A DNA stretch of 64,000 nt from Acridotheres tristis. Lineage: Eukaryota; Chordata; Aves; Passeriformes; Sturnidae. The stretch covers positions 70,473,785 to 70,537,784 of the forward strand of contig CM072885.1 in NCBI GenBank assembly GCA_037013685.1, in the 5' to 3' direction. Numbering within the stretch: position 1 is the first letter of the stretch; each line of letters opens with the position of its first letter. The notes beneath the pieces are model-generated. The model did no database searches. It was not told the origin of the DNA and saw nothing but the letters and a program-made list of their open reading frames with translations. The translations under genes and the position numbers were made by a program. Below are positions 55,601 to 64,000 of this stretch, piece by piece.

Positions 55601-58600
55601 CACAAACTTCAATGCTACAAGCCCGCATAAACCCAAAACTCTTCCTAAAACGTTGTACACAAATGCATTTGTGGCGAACACTTTAAAGAAGTAACACCCA
55701 GGTGATTCTTACTGAAAAATATTGTTTATGTTTATACATCTTCATAGGAGGAGGTCAGTTTTTCAGAATGACTATGGAGTTCTCTGCAAAAACAAAGTGA
55801 AGGAAAAAAAAAATCCCAAAGAGGTAGAAAAAGTTTTTAAAACATCAAAGTAAAGTGGAAAGCTACTGAGGAAAACGGCAGAAATTGATCTGCAATATGT
55901 GGAAACAACACAGAGAGCCTGAGGGTGGAGAACACCATGTTCTGTGCAGATTTTGGGAAATCTGTAGGACAAGATGCAGCTCTGCTCATTCTCACTGTGC
56001 CCTTGGCTGTCATTCTGTGCCCCCACAGACAGAATGCATTTCTCCTGCTGAAAAACAGCGCCAGTCCATGACCTCAACCCTGGAAATGCAGAAGGCCCTA
56101 GAAAAATTTAACCCAACAGAATCCAAGCTTCTTCTTCACTTGGAATTGGTATGTTCTATTTATTTCTAAGATCAGAGCCATAGTAGATATTGCAGGTTAG
56201 AACCAAGCCCAAGTAATCTTGAAGGATTGAATTAGAAAACAGGAAATTACCAGGACTTCTAACCCAATATTTAATTCAATAATTCTGATTGTTTAAACAG
56301 AACTTGGCTAAGATCAGACTTAAACTCATCAAGAGCATGCTATCCCATTTTATATCATTTTAAAATTCCATCCCACAACAAACACCCACCAAGAGAGAAC
56401 AGGCTACCAAGAAAAAGTGATTATATTCTGAGGGGTTTAATGAGATTAGAAATGCTTAGAATGAACTCCTCATTTTTCTAAATTTTGAGATTGCATTCCA
56501 ACAGCCCCTCCTTGGGTGCCAGCACAAAAATGATTTTTTTTTTGAATTGCACATGTGCCTTTCTTGATATTGCCAAAGTTCCAAGAATGGACCCATTTGG
56601 ATTCCCCTAAGGAACTTTTTATTCGTATTATATCTCCTTTGTAATCAACACTGAAAAATGTCACTTTGATTAAACACAATTCTGAATGGCTGAGACCACA
56701 GTACAATAAACTCTCCAGAGCTATCTTTCAGAACAACTGATTGCTCTCCAGTCTTAATCCCCCAGAGTCTTATTTAATCAAAATGATGTTGCTAATTAAG
56801 GATTAAAACTCAGAATAGAGTAAAAAGGAAAGATTTCTTTTTTTTTTCCTCTTCTCTCCTATGCGCAGGTCAAGGAGACAGAATCTGCTCTGAGGAACTA
56901 AACAGTCTCATCCACCTTTGGTAAAGCTACTTCATTCACTGAAGTTTGGCTTTAATTTAAAACTCCTTGATATTAACATAATTGGAGGAAAAAAGAATAG
57001 CCAGGAAAGCCATCCCCAAAGGAAGAGAGTTCTGATTCACCAAGATCTTCACAGATTCTTCAGCGTTGCATTGTTAATATGCAAATGTGCTCGGTTTTTA
57101 TTTTAATAACCAGGCATATAAAGGAGAAAAAAGGGAGAAGTTTAGGCTTTTCTTCACCCTGCCTTAAAGCAGGAATATGGAGAGTCCCACTGCAATTTCC
57201 TCACTGCATGGTTTAACCAGAAAATATTGCACTCTCTATAGGGCTACAGAAGGGGCAAACAAACAAATAATCAAAAACTACCTCCCTGGTAATGAATGGA
57301 GAAAGAAATCGTTAATACGAAAAGAAATCTAAACCCTGATTTGTAGGAACGTTTTAAGAGCAATTTTTCCTAAAGAATGAAAGAAAAATGGACCAAGATA
57401 CAAATGCTAAGTGTTTTATCAGATGCCAGAACTTTGCAGCAGCAAAGCTGAAATAATGCAGCAGATTCCTACTGAGTTTAGTCTGAGACTACTCACAGTC
57501 CTGACTTCCAGCAAACCAGCAGTCTACTGCCAAACATTCACCCTGATGTAAATCCCAATATATCATTGAATTTTGCCACTGTTAGGGAGCAACAGCAAAA
57601 CATCCTAAAGGCAGAAAACCAAAGTGAGTATGTTGTTCCAACAGCAGCAAGGTTAGCAAGGTTTGAGTGGTTGGGCAAATTGTTTAATCCTGAAAACTCT
57701 GCCTGAACACTTCTGTAGGAGGCCAAAATAGATCATCATCTACCAGCAAAAGGAAAAGTTTAACTCTTGGAAAACTCTTGCAAAACTCCAAGTTTCGCCA
57801 TGAAAAAACAAAACGTGAAACCCACCATCCCCTGAATCTGTGAATTTCAGCCGTGCATTTCACCTCAGTGTCATTCCCAAGAGATTATTTAGCCAACATT
57901 TAATAACCAACCAGTTGAAAAATGAGAGCAGCTCCTTCGGTGCACAGTCCTCGAGGCTGTAGGCACTCAGTGGACACACAACAGCTCTTATGCCCCCAAT
58001 CCCCAGGCTGGCTGTGAGGAGGGCAAAGTAGAACACGATTTTCTGCTCCCTTTTGGGCAGGGTGAGCAGGATGTGCCTTCTGTCGATGTAAACATCTTCG
58101 AAGGGGAATGACACCACAGGTAACAGTGCTGTGCCTGGAACGGAGAGGAAAGTGCCATTTGAAAGGGATCAGAATCAGGTAAACAAGACTTGTGTGTTTT
58201 TAGAGCAGGTATGTTGAAAAGACAGATGGAAAATCAAAGATGGGCAAGAAAAAAAGTGCAAAGAGGGAGAGGCACAATTCTGTAGAGAAGCGGAAACTTT
58301 TTGGATGTTGCTATGTAAAGTAAGGCAATATCACTATGGATCTCCAAGAAACCAAACTTCCTCTGAAATGATTGTAAGGATTCAGCTACTTCTATCAACC
58401 AAACAAACCCACAGAACATCCCACAGTGTAGTGCAGCTCTTTTTGCTGCACTTTTTTTCTTCTAAAATACCAGAACTGTAATAGGAATCATAATATAAGA
58501 AATAAATTCTCAGAACTATTGTAGGAAACACTCTTTTTAATTTTTTCTGTAGCAGCTTCATAGAAAATATGATTGTCAGAAAATTTAACTACAGAAGCAC

Positions 58601-60201
58601 TGCCATGAATTGCATTTACCACTTCTAGTCTACAAAGCAAGTCTTTCAGATAGATTTTTCAAGTTCTAATGGACACTAAGTTTAAAATATATTGATGTGT
58701 CAACAAGACCAGTATTAGCCACTACTATGACTGTGCATCAAACTTCAATATACCAGGAAAGTTTAATGATTTATCTCCAAAGGAAGAAATGTTCTAGTTA
58801 AAACAATACTCAAATGCATCAAATTGTGTTTGTCTGCAATCTTCTACCTTAAGAAATCCACTAAAAGTGGCAGAAAGATTTAAACCAGAATACCAGGGGA
58901 GTAATAGTGGAACACAACAGCAAACATTTTTTCCAGACTGCTTCAATAATGGTTTTGCAATCAGCTCAAGAACATTTCAGGAACGGCTCTGATTTTTTTT
59001 TACTTGCTTTGTTGCATGTCTAAATAACGATGTGGCTGGCTATTGTAGAAATCAGACTTGCTCAACAATTGGTTCAAGCAAGAAGCATTTCCATCAACGT
59101 GGTTTAATTTGACAGAGCAACCAGCAGATTGTGCTGGGAGATGCCCTGATGGAGAAGGCCAAAACATGAAATGGGAGATGCCCTACCTGCTACCAGAACA
59201 GGTGGATTTTGTTTGAGCAGTGCCTTTTTCTTTGTAAAAAGTGCTCAAAATACCACCCAGGGAAGATTCAGAACGTGCCAACAGAAGGCAGGCCCTTAGT
59301 GCAGATATGAGGATACTTAAGGCAAAGTTTGTTTATACTGATGTGCTCTTAAATACTTTTGTTGTCCAAATACAAAAGTCTTGTACCTTTACAAATAATC
59401 TTGCTTCTAACACCAGGGAAACAATTTATAAATGCTCTCTTTGACTGAAGCCTTGCATTTGTGGCAAACACTTATAACCTTAGGGATCAATTTTAAGAGT
59501 CGAGCATCCACGCTGCCAACAGCTGAGGAGCCAAGGTCGTGCACCAGCTACACAAGATGCACACACAAACGTGGCTTTGTCTCCTTGAAACCACTCAGAA
59601 AACAAAGGTGAACACACCGCAGTGCATTTTGAAGAAGAGGAGATAAACAGCGAGGCGTTAGAGAACGTTGGAGAAAACACAAAGCCAACGCGACGCTCGG
59701 GAACGCGTTTCCGCGAGAGAATTTGGGGGGAAAAAAAGCACCGCAGCCCCCGGGCTGGGACCCACCTAGGAAATGCAGGAACATGCAGATGCACACCAGC
59801 CTGACCCTGCCCACGAGGTGCTCGGCCAGCCAGCCCAGCAGCACGGGGGTGAGCGTGGAGGTGCCCACGAAGCACATGTTCACCATGGCCGCCTGGTAGC
59901 CGCGGTAGCCCAGCTTGGCCGTGCAGAAGAGGATCATGTTGCACACGATGCCGAAGAAGGTGAAGCGCTCGCACAGCTCCACCAGCAGCACACAGACAGC
60001 CTCGTGCAGCTTCTTCTCAGCTCCAGGCAGTTTTCCAGCATGGGTGCCTCTCCCAGCGAAGGGTCGTGTCTGCTTGCCAGCCATGTGGTTCAAAAATCCC
60101 TTCTCCTGTGGATCTCTGCTGTCTGCAGCAGAGATTTTCTTTTTTTTTTTCAGTTGATCAGCTGGAGTTACAGGTATGTTTCTGTGCTCCTCCACTGTCA
60201 T
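31492..60201 (-). CDS. SLC15A5: SLC15A5, solute carrier family 15 member 5 (complete gene, 9 coding exons)
   Basis: Coding segments on the minus strand, in transcript order: 60201-59766, 58134-57912, 53973-53804, 52018-51804, 49382-49196, 45638-45450, 41398-41267, 33426-33318, 31636-31492. They total 1806 nt, giving 601 residues plus TGA. Every junction is GT/AG and the phases agree. The product is a polytopic membrane protein of the POT/PTR2 family. It has the ExxERF motif in helix 1 (E75, E78, R79), [12 protein letters not shown] in helix 4, [12 protein letters not shown] in helix 5 and [10 protein letters not shown] in helix 10 (E467). It lacks the large extracellular domain found between helices 9 and 10 in SLC15A1/2, as expected for SLC15A3/4/5. 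Family members couple proton entry to uptake of di- and tripeptides or histidine, but SLC15A5 has no substrate established to my knowledge, so transport activity is inferred. Identification rests on alignment with the remembered mammalian protein and is confident; the exact start codon is less certain. Confidence 0.95.
31637..33317 (-). other. SLC15A5 intron 8
   Basis: A phase 2 intron of 1681 bp with gtacgt donor and cccccag acceptor. It contains only AT-rich unique-looking sequence and short homopolymers. Confidence 0.9.
33318..33426 (-). CDS. SLC15A5: SLC15A5 coding exon 8 (residues 518-553 plus 2 nt)
   Basis: The acceptor is tttccag|GC and the donor is CACAG|gtacgt, phase 2. It encodes [36 protein letters not shown], which is the final loop and helix 12 (about 531-552). 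An in-frame alternative donor four bases downstream (gtgtga) was not used, because only the upstream site joins exon 9 in frame and gives RYNNL, matching RYCNL in the mammalian protein. Confidence 0.93.
33427..41266 (-). other. SLC15A5 intron 7
   Basis: A phase 1 intron of 7840 bp, the longest in the gene, with gtaaga donor and tttccag acceptor. It contains a C11 run at 37655-37665 and an A-rich tract near 39345-39365. No mobile element or hidden exon was recognised. Confidence 0.88.
41267..41398 (-). CDS. SLC15A5: SLC15A5 coding exon 7 (residues 474-517 plus 1 nt)
   Basis: The acceptor is cctaag|GT and the donor is CTCAAG|gtaaga, phase 1. It reads [43 protein letters not shown], covering the end of helix 10, the conserved VPxxxRGxSMxFLxLFNG segment and helix 11. 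The acceptor has a shorter pyrimidine tract (ttccttcctaag) than the other exons. It is supported because it joins in phase and extends the similarity upstream by ten residues. Confidence 0.92.
43015..43385 (-). mobile_element. CR1 LINE fragment, 3' end (~370 bp)
   Basis: A clear antisense match to the 3' end of avian CR1. In order it shows the ATAGAAT terminus, GGGGTTGGAAGGGAC, CCCACTGCCATGGGCAGGGACACCTTC, CAACCTGGCCTTGAACA, CTTCTCTGG..AACCTGTGCCAG, TTGTCCTGTCACTACATGCC, CTCTCTTGTAGGC and CCTTCTCTTTTCCAGGCTGAACAACCCCAA. The element is on the minus strand, the same strand as SLC15A5, and is 5'-truncated without coding potential. Confidence 0.95.
44150..44173. repeat. Perfect hairpin, 10-bp stem with TTTT loop
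   Basis: CTTCTCATGC (44150-44159), loop TTTT, GCATGAGAAG (44164-44173). It lies in intron 6 and may be a chance palindrome; the stem is too short for a microRNA precursor. Confidence 0.8.
45450..45638 (-). CDS. SLC15A5: SLC15A5 coding exon 6 (residues 411-473 plus 1 nt)
   Basis: The acceptor is ccccag|TT and the donor is CATCCT|gtaagt, phase 1. It encodes helix 9 ([24 protein letters not shown]), a short linker, and helix 10 ([25 protein letters not shown]). Glu467, in [10 protein letters not shown], occupies the position of the helix-10 glutamate that is important in peptide transporters such as SLC15A1. Helices 9 and 10 are joined by only about 20 residues, so the peptide-transporter extracellular domain is absent. 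Confidence 0.94.
45639..49195 (-). other. SLC15A5 intron 5
   Basis: A phase 1 intron of 3557 bp with gtatgt donor and gccccag acceptor. AT-rich; nothing beyond short homopolymers (for example T/C runs near 46937-46956) was recognised. Confidence 0.9.
49196..49382 (-). CDS. SLC15A5: SLC15A5 coding exon 5 (residues 349-410 plus 1 nt)
   Basis: The acceptor is atacag|ATT and the donor is CATTG|gtatgt, phase 1. The segment starts [14 protein letters not shown], almost identical to the remembered mammalian sequence. It encodes helix 8 ([25 protein letters not shown], about 366-390), a short loop with SSKDTGHSP, and the beginning of helix 9. The [10 protein letters not shown] part corresponds to the YxQxxxxN region of POT proteins. 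Confidence 0.94.
49383..51803 (-). other. SLC15A5 intron 4
   Basis: A phase 0 intron of 2421 bp with gtgggt donor and atacag acceptor. No repeat or exon was recognised. A T/G-rich stretch lies near 50925-51000. Confidence 0.9.
51804..52018 (-). CDS. SLC15A5: SLC15A5 coding exon 4 (residues 277-348)
   Basis: The acceptor is ctgcag|AC and the donor is ATGCAG|gtgggt, phase 0. It encodes the long cytoplasmic loop between helices 6 and 7, including GVIVSALRT and [16 protein letters not shown], and then helix 7 ([20 protein letters not shown]). Within the loop, a CpG-rich patch near 51950-51983 encodes SSARRRYF. This part differs most from the human sequence as I remember it, while both sides of it align well. 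Confidence 0.93.
52019..53803 (-). other. SLC15A5 intron 3
   Basis: A phase 1 intron of 1785 bp with gtgaga donor and ctgcag acceptor. No other feature was recognised. Confidence 0.9.
53804..53973 (-). CDS. SLC15A5: SLC15A5 coding exon 3 (residues 221-276)
   Basis: The acceptor is ttccag|G and the donor is AAAACAG|gtgaga, phase 1. The segment encodes the rest of helix 5 ([21 protein letters not shown]) and helix 6 ([20 protein letters not shown]), ending in the cytoplasmic loop (IYKPKT). This is the second PTR2 signature region. Classical family members read INxG here, whereas this protein has N226-L227-N228, so the usual glycine is replaced by asparagine. As I recall it, the human protein reads the same, so this is a paralogue feature and not damage. 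Confidence 0.93.
53974..57911 (-). other. SLC15A5 intron 2
   Basis: A phase 2 intron of 3938 bp with gttggt donor (weaker than the usual gtaagt) and ttccag acceptor. The branch side next to exon 3 is pyrimidine-rich (tctctctctc). No repeat was recognised. Confidence 0.88.
57912..58134 (-). CDS. SLC15A5: SLC15A5 coding exon 2 (residues 146-220)
   Basis: The acceptor is ttccag|GC, completing Gly146 from exon 1. The donor is AACTG|gttggt, phase 2. The segment finishes helix 3 ([10 protein letters not shown]), runs through a loop with [10 protein letters not shown], and encodes helix 4 ([25 protein letters not shown], about 178-204) and the start of helix 5 (FFNW). The GIGGIRA stretch corresponds to the conserved GxGGxK/R region of POT proteins. 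Reading past the donor gives unrelated residues, which supports ending the exon there. Confidence 0.93.
58135..59765 (-). other. SLC15A5 intron 1
   Basis: A phase 1 intron of 1631 bp with gtgggt donor and ttccag acceptor. Its first about 120 bases are CpG-rich; the rest is AT-rich without recognised features. Confidence 0.9.
59640..60065. promoter_or_regulatory. CpG-rich segment over exon 1 and the start of intron 1 of SLC15A5
   Basis: CpG dinucleotides are dense here, especially at 59650-59760 (for example gacgctcgggaacgcgtttc), while the surrounding sequence is almost free of CpG. The segment spans the SLC15A5 donor site and the helix 1-3 coding part. This is the usual look of a small CpG island near a 5' end. 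The flank immediately upstream of the start codon is not CpG rich, so the island sits inside the gene and not over an obvious core promoter. Confidence 0.45.
59766..60201 (-). CDS. SLC15A5: SLC15A5 coding exon 1 (residues 1-145 plus 1 nt)
   Basis: This exon encodes a hydrophilic cytoplasmic N-terminus, then helices 1-2 and most of helix 3. The family motif ELCERF lies at residues 75-80, followed by TFFG, close to the YYG of classical peptide transporters. [10 protein letters not shown] at 123-132 is the helix 2-3 loop motif. The donor is CTAG|gtgggt (intron starts 59765), phase 1. The Met at 60201-60199 was chosen because it opens the frame. Its N-terminus before ELCERF is 74 residues, about 15-20 longer than I recall for human. 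A second Met (residue 40, inside NHMAGK) is a plausible alternative. Residues 18-22 are all lysine, from an 11-A run (minus strand) at 60140-60150. Conservation of the N-terminus before about residue 64 is not visible. Confidence 0.9.
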
Positions 60202-63200
60202 TAGCAGACTGGTAAGACTCTCGCTTTGAATTCCACACTCTGCTACTACAATTTCTTAGGGCACCTGTCACTTTTGAGATATTACATATAGGATCAAAGA
60301 GTATTAAAAAAAAACCAAAACCAAACAATCGAAGAATTACATGAACATTGCAGCTTCTGAATTTAGCAACACTAGGAAGTTAAGTAGTTTATTTAATTAG
60401 TTCATTTGGGGGTGAACGAGATTTTTTTTTCCCCAGAATTGAATTACCTATTAAATTATGGGAATCCAATACTGTATGCTAAACTCAATCTGTATGTTAA
60501 AGATAAAGGTTTAAACACACATGAAAGCTAACATTTTCAGCAGAATTCAAATAACAGATTGAGAAAATAATTTGGTTAAAATAATCCAATACTTTAATTA
60601 GGAAACAAGTGAAAAACAGCAAGTAGATAAAGACAGGGATTTTTTTTTTTTTAAAGGTTAACATTATCCAATGATTGTGCTATATCTTTCAATTTCTGGT
60701 TGAAATTCAGATAAAGGTAATTATAAAAATAAATAATGCTACTAAGTTTAAATTAGAAAAACGAATTTCAAAATAAAGTAAGTTGAATTTATTATCAAAA
60801 GAAAAAAGAGCAACCTAGAAGCAGCCTAGCCCACAGCTTTTTCTTAAGGCAGATTCTGCCCTGTAGCTACAATTCTCCAGAAGGGGCAGAGTTCTTCCAT
60901 ATCAACAAAAGCCATTGAAATGGAATTAGGAACAGCCAAATTCACAGTTCTTCATAATGTTCCTGCTCCTTTATCCACAGCAAAGTCTGCTGATTTCCCA
61001 GGTCAGCCTCTCCGTTTTGTGGAGCTCGTTAAGATCACTAATACCTGTTCAAAATACTCCCACCCACCAATGGAAGCATCCCACATTTATCTTGTGCAAG
61101 TGAAAATGCACACACGTGGCACAGGGAAGTGGAAAACCAGGTCAGCTCCTGTGAGCAGAGCTCTCAGTGCTCCTGATGGATTTTTTTGAGACATGGGCTC
61201 TGCTGTTTGCTTCCATCCATCCTTATAACTACTCAAATTTGGCCTCTTCAGATCTGTTAGAATATGAGAACTACTACATCACAAAAGAGAAGCACAAGAG
61301 TATATAACCAGTAGTGATAAAGATGCCAAGATTGCCTAAAAAAAAAAATAAAAGCAACCATGACTCAAACATAAAGCCTAAAAACTCTGAAGCTTAAATC
61401 TGAGTAGTACTAGGTTATTTCCTAAAATTAAATATATTTTTTAATCTATTACAGTCTAACTCAAGAGCTCAGACAGCAAAAACCTCATAGTTTTCAGAGA
61501 CATTCAATTAGGGATGAAAACAGCTGTGACTTATGCCAAGAACTCCTTCTGTTTTCTGAGCCATGATAGCTAAACTGATCCTCCTTTGAGCAAACCAAGC
61601 AGAGAAATCAAAAGCATAGCTCAGCTTAGCTCCTTCATCAAAGCCTAAAGAAGCCAATCTCAAATCAGAACAGGACAGAGAAAAGTATTTTACCTCAAAA
61701 GTGCACACATCTTCTGTTGCATGAAGTTACTTTTATCTAATTGTTCATAAAGATGATTCTTCTTTTTTTTTTTTTTTTTTTAAGCAAACACAACTGCATT
61801 TTAACATCAGATGGGAAACATAAGGAAACAAACTCTTGCTCTAATAGACATTTGAGTCTAAAACACTCTGTTTTCCTTTAGAGTGCCAAGTTTACCTGTT
61901 CTCATGTATCACATCATGGGAACCAGCACAGAGAGCTGGGATGGCTCTTAGTCCTCATGTGGTTTCATTTACCCAAATTTGGGGTTGCAAGCTGGGAAAA
62001 GGGAACAGTTGACTGAGCCTTATAAATGCCCTAGAAAGGAGGATGCTGGTGATTTCCATGATTGCTTCTGAATTGCCTTTGCATGTGATCAATAAGGGTG
62101 TGGTGGGGACAGGCCCAGATCAATCAGGACAGGCTTGGCATGGTCAGGGGTAAGAGGATGTACAGCTCCATGTAACAATAGGATCTTTATTGGTTTAATT
62201 TTTTAATCACTTCTGCAGCAATTATAGGTGGTTAGTCTATTTACTTGGCATGCTTTCTAGTGAATTCTAGTTTAATCATCTGGCATTCAATTGGCTTATT
62301 CTTACACAAGGTAATAGAACTGCATAAAGCCTGTTAAAAAACCTTTATTATTTGCATTAACATATGTAGAGCTTTAGATATACTGAAGCTCCTAGAAACT
62401 GGACCCACAAAATAACTGCTGTTTCAAAATGCAGTACTTCTGTCTGCCAGCAAGGGCTTTGTGTGTTTTTTAAACAAATCTTCTTTAAAGAGCTGCAAAT
62501 GTGGCATTCACATCTTGGAGAGAGGTTTATAAAAATACTTGTTCTCACGTGGCAGTGTCAGCCCACTAGAGGTTTGGGTGTTAATAAAAGAGTTGCTATT
62601 TGGTGTTCTACCACCCCAGGTAAAGGTTACTCCTTCTCATACCAGAACCTACACACTAACATTGGGCAAGTGAATTAAACTGGTCAGGTTGAAACTGAAA
62701 TTTTGTATTAATTTTCTCTGTGACAAGGGATAATTGTTTTTGATAAGTGTTTTTATTGTAGAGGTAACTTAAATTAAAGAGGCAGAACTTCAGTGTCTAA
62801 CATGAGTTCTTTTAGCTAAAATGTAATAGTGGCTTTGGACCTCTGTTTGTGTTCTAGAAAGGTCAGTCTCTCTAATTTTTCAGTAAATTTAATTCAGCTT
62901 TATTCTTACTCTTTTAAAGAGCATGTGAGAGGTGCTACCCATCATCACAGCAGTGGCTGTGGTTCCTGCTAAATATCCGGGGTGGAAACATGATTGATAT
63001 GGACAAGGCTGACAATACAACACAAGAATTTTGACACTTGCAAATAAAAAAATTACGTGGGTCAAATGTTTCTAGTTAGCCCCAGGATTCCCATAAACTT
63101 GCACGGTTTGAGAGGCTGGCTCAGTGACCTCAATGACTTGAGGACTGCAATTTAAAAGACAAGAAATGCAGAGCAAAAGGTTCATAGTTTAAAAAAAAAG

Positions 63201-64000
63201 CTTCTAGGGTGACCTTTCTTTTTCTATTAATTTTTTTTTTTGTTCCCTGTTTTTTTTTTGTCTTTAGGTGTCACACTGGGCAATGTGTTAATTCCTATGC
63301 CCTACATCTTATTTCACAGATGAATAATGAAACTTCTTTTCTTGTAATTGTTAGCTCAGACAATTATTTTAGTGATTTCTGCACTGCCTGTCACTGCAGT
63401 CTCAGAGTTCTCTGGCCTGAAAGAGAACTGTGACAGAATATGGCAATGCTTCTTTTGGAGTTCCCAGCATTTCCAACCCATATCTGATGCTTCTGAGAAA
63501 CTTTATCTGCGTCAGTAAAAGTGCTGCCTGATATTTATCTGACCACATGGCAGAGGAATGAATAATTGTAAACCCCAAGTGCTTGTGGAGAGTGTAAAAG
63601 GTCAATTAAGAAACTGAAATGCAGTCATCATGAGTCTGAGAAAGCCAATTTATGAAATCTGTTATGTTAGCAAATCTACGAAAATAAAATTGTTTTCTAT
63701 TTTATGAACATCTCTCAAATGTTTTAAAAGGACACTTTAAAGGCTGAAAAATGGCATCTATGAAAGAATCGGTTCTTAAAATTACTGATTATATGAGAAA
63801 TTCTCTGAGAAGTTCTGGAACTATGGTACCACATCAACTTTGAATCATTTTATTCTCCCTTTGGTAAGTATTTTTGCAAAAGTTTCAACCCTTTAGCCAG
63901 ATGTTGGCTGGTAACTTTACCCAGTTCTGCCTTGCTGCAGGAGGGATGTTATGTCTTTCTTTTTCCATGGCCACTTCTGTCTGTGAAAGTGCAAGACCAA
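60202..64000. other. Upstream flank of SLC15A5, no gene seen
   Basis: AT-rich sequence with no recognised exon on either strand. A TATA-like ctatatgtaata reads on the minus strand at about 60281-60292, and a possible acceptor (cttaccag) lies about 10 bases upstream of the start codon, which would suit a further 5' non-coding exon. Neither can be confirmed. A T-rich run lies at 61761-61783. Confidence 0.45.

Noticed and set aside
57860..57911. Continuation of the exon 2 frame past FFNW
   Set aside because: The residues after FFNW do not match the family, and a phase-correct GT donor lies at 57911-57910, so this is intron.
59773..60204. 143-codon plus-strand open frame
   Set aside because: It is the antisense shadow of SLC15A5 exon 1.
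60202..64000. MGST1 exons expected from mammalian gene order
   Set aside because: No open frame here resembles the MGST1 protein; it may lie beyond the window.

Overview
The window looks like nuclear DNA from a bird. It contains 3' ends of CR1 LINEs of the avian type, with the GGTTGGAAGGGAC...CCAACC core and the ATTCTATG-type terminus. It shows no Alu or L1, and its single gene is spread over small exons with short introns. I cannot name the species.

The one gene I can support is a complete SLC15A5 on the minus strand. It has nine coding exons between 60201 (start codon) and 31492 (stop codon). All eight junctions have GT donors and AG acceptors, and their phases (1,2,1,0,1,1,1,2) join into an uninterrupted 601-residue reading frame. 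The protein aligns along its whole length with my recollection of the mammalian orphan transporter SLC15A5 (about 579 residues), a 12-helix member of the proton-coupled oligopeptide transporter (POT/PTR2) family. The first exon and the start of intron 1 are rich in CpG.

Layout: 1-31 kb is intergenic sequence downstream of the gene with no recognisable coding exon. It holds a 2.3 kb minisatellite (2171-4478) built on GTGACAGTCAC(AC)n, a 20-bp x 4 tandem repeat (15541-15620), a 15-unit 40-bp minisatellite (19421-20014), two CR1 fragments and several simple repeats. 31.5-60.2 kb is SLC15A5 with its introns; intron 6 carries a good CR1 3' end. 60.2-64 kb is upstream flank with nothing recognised. 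In mammals SLC15A5 lies between DERA and MGST1; no exon of either neighbour was identified, so their presence nearby is only an expectation.

I found no RNA gene, CRISPR, intact mobile element or new multi-gene system. The points most worth a second look are the unusual motif pattern of the SLC15A5 protein, the 11-A homopolymer inside its N-terminal coding sequence, and the two large minisatellites.
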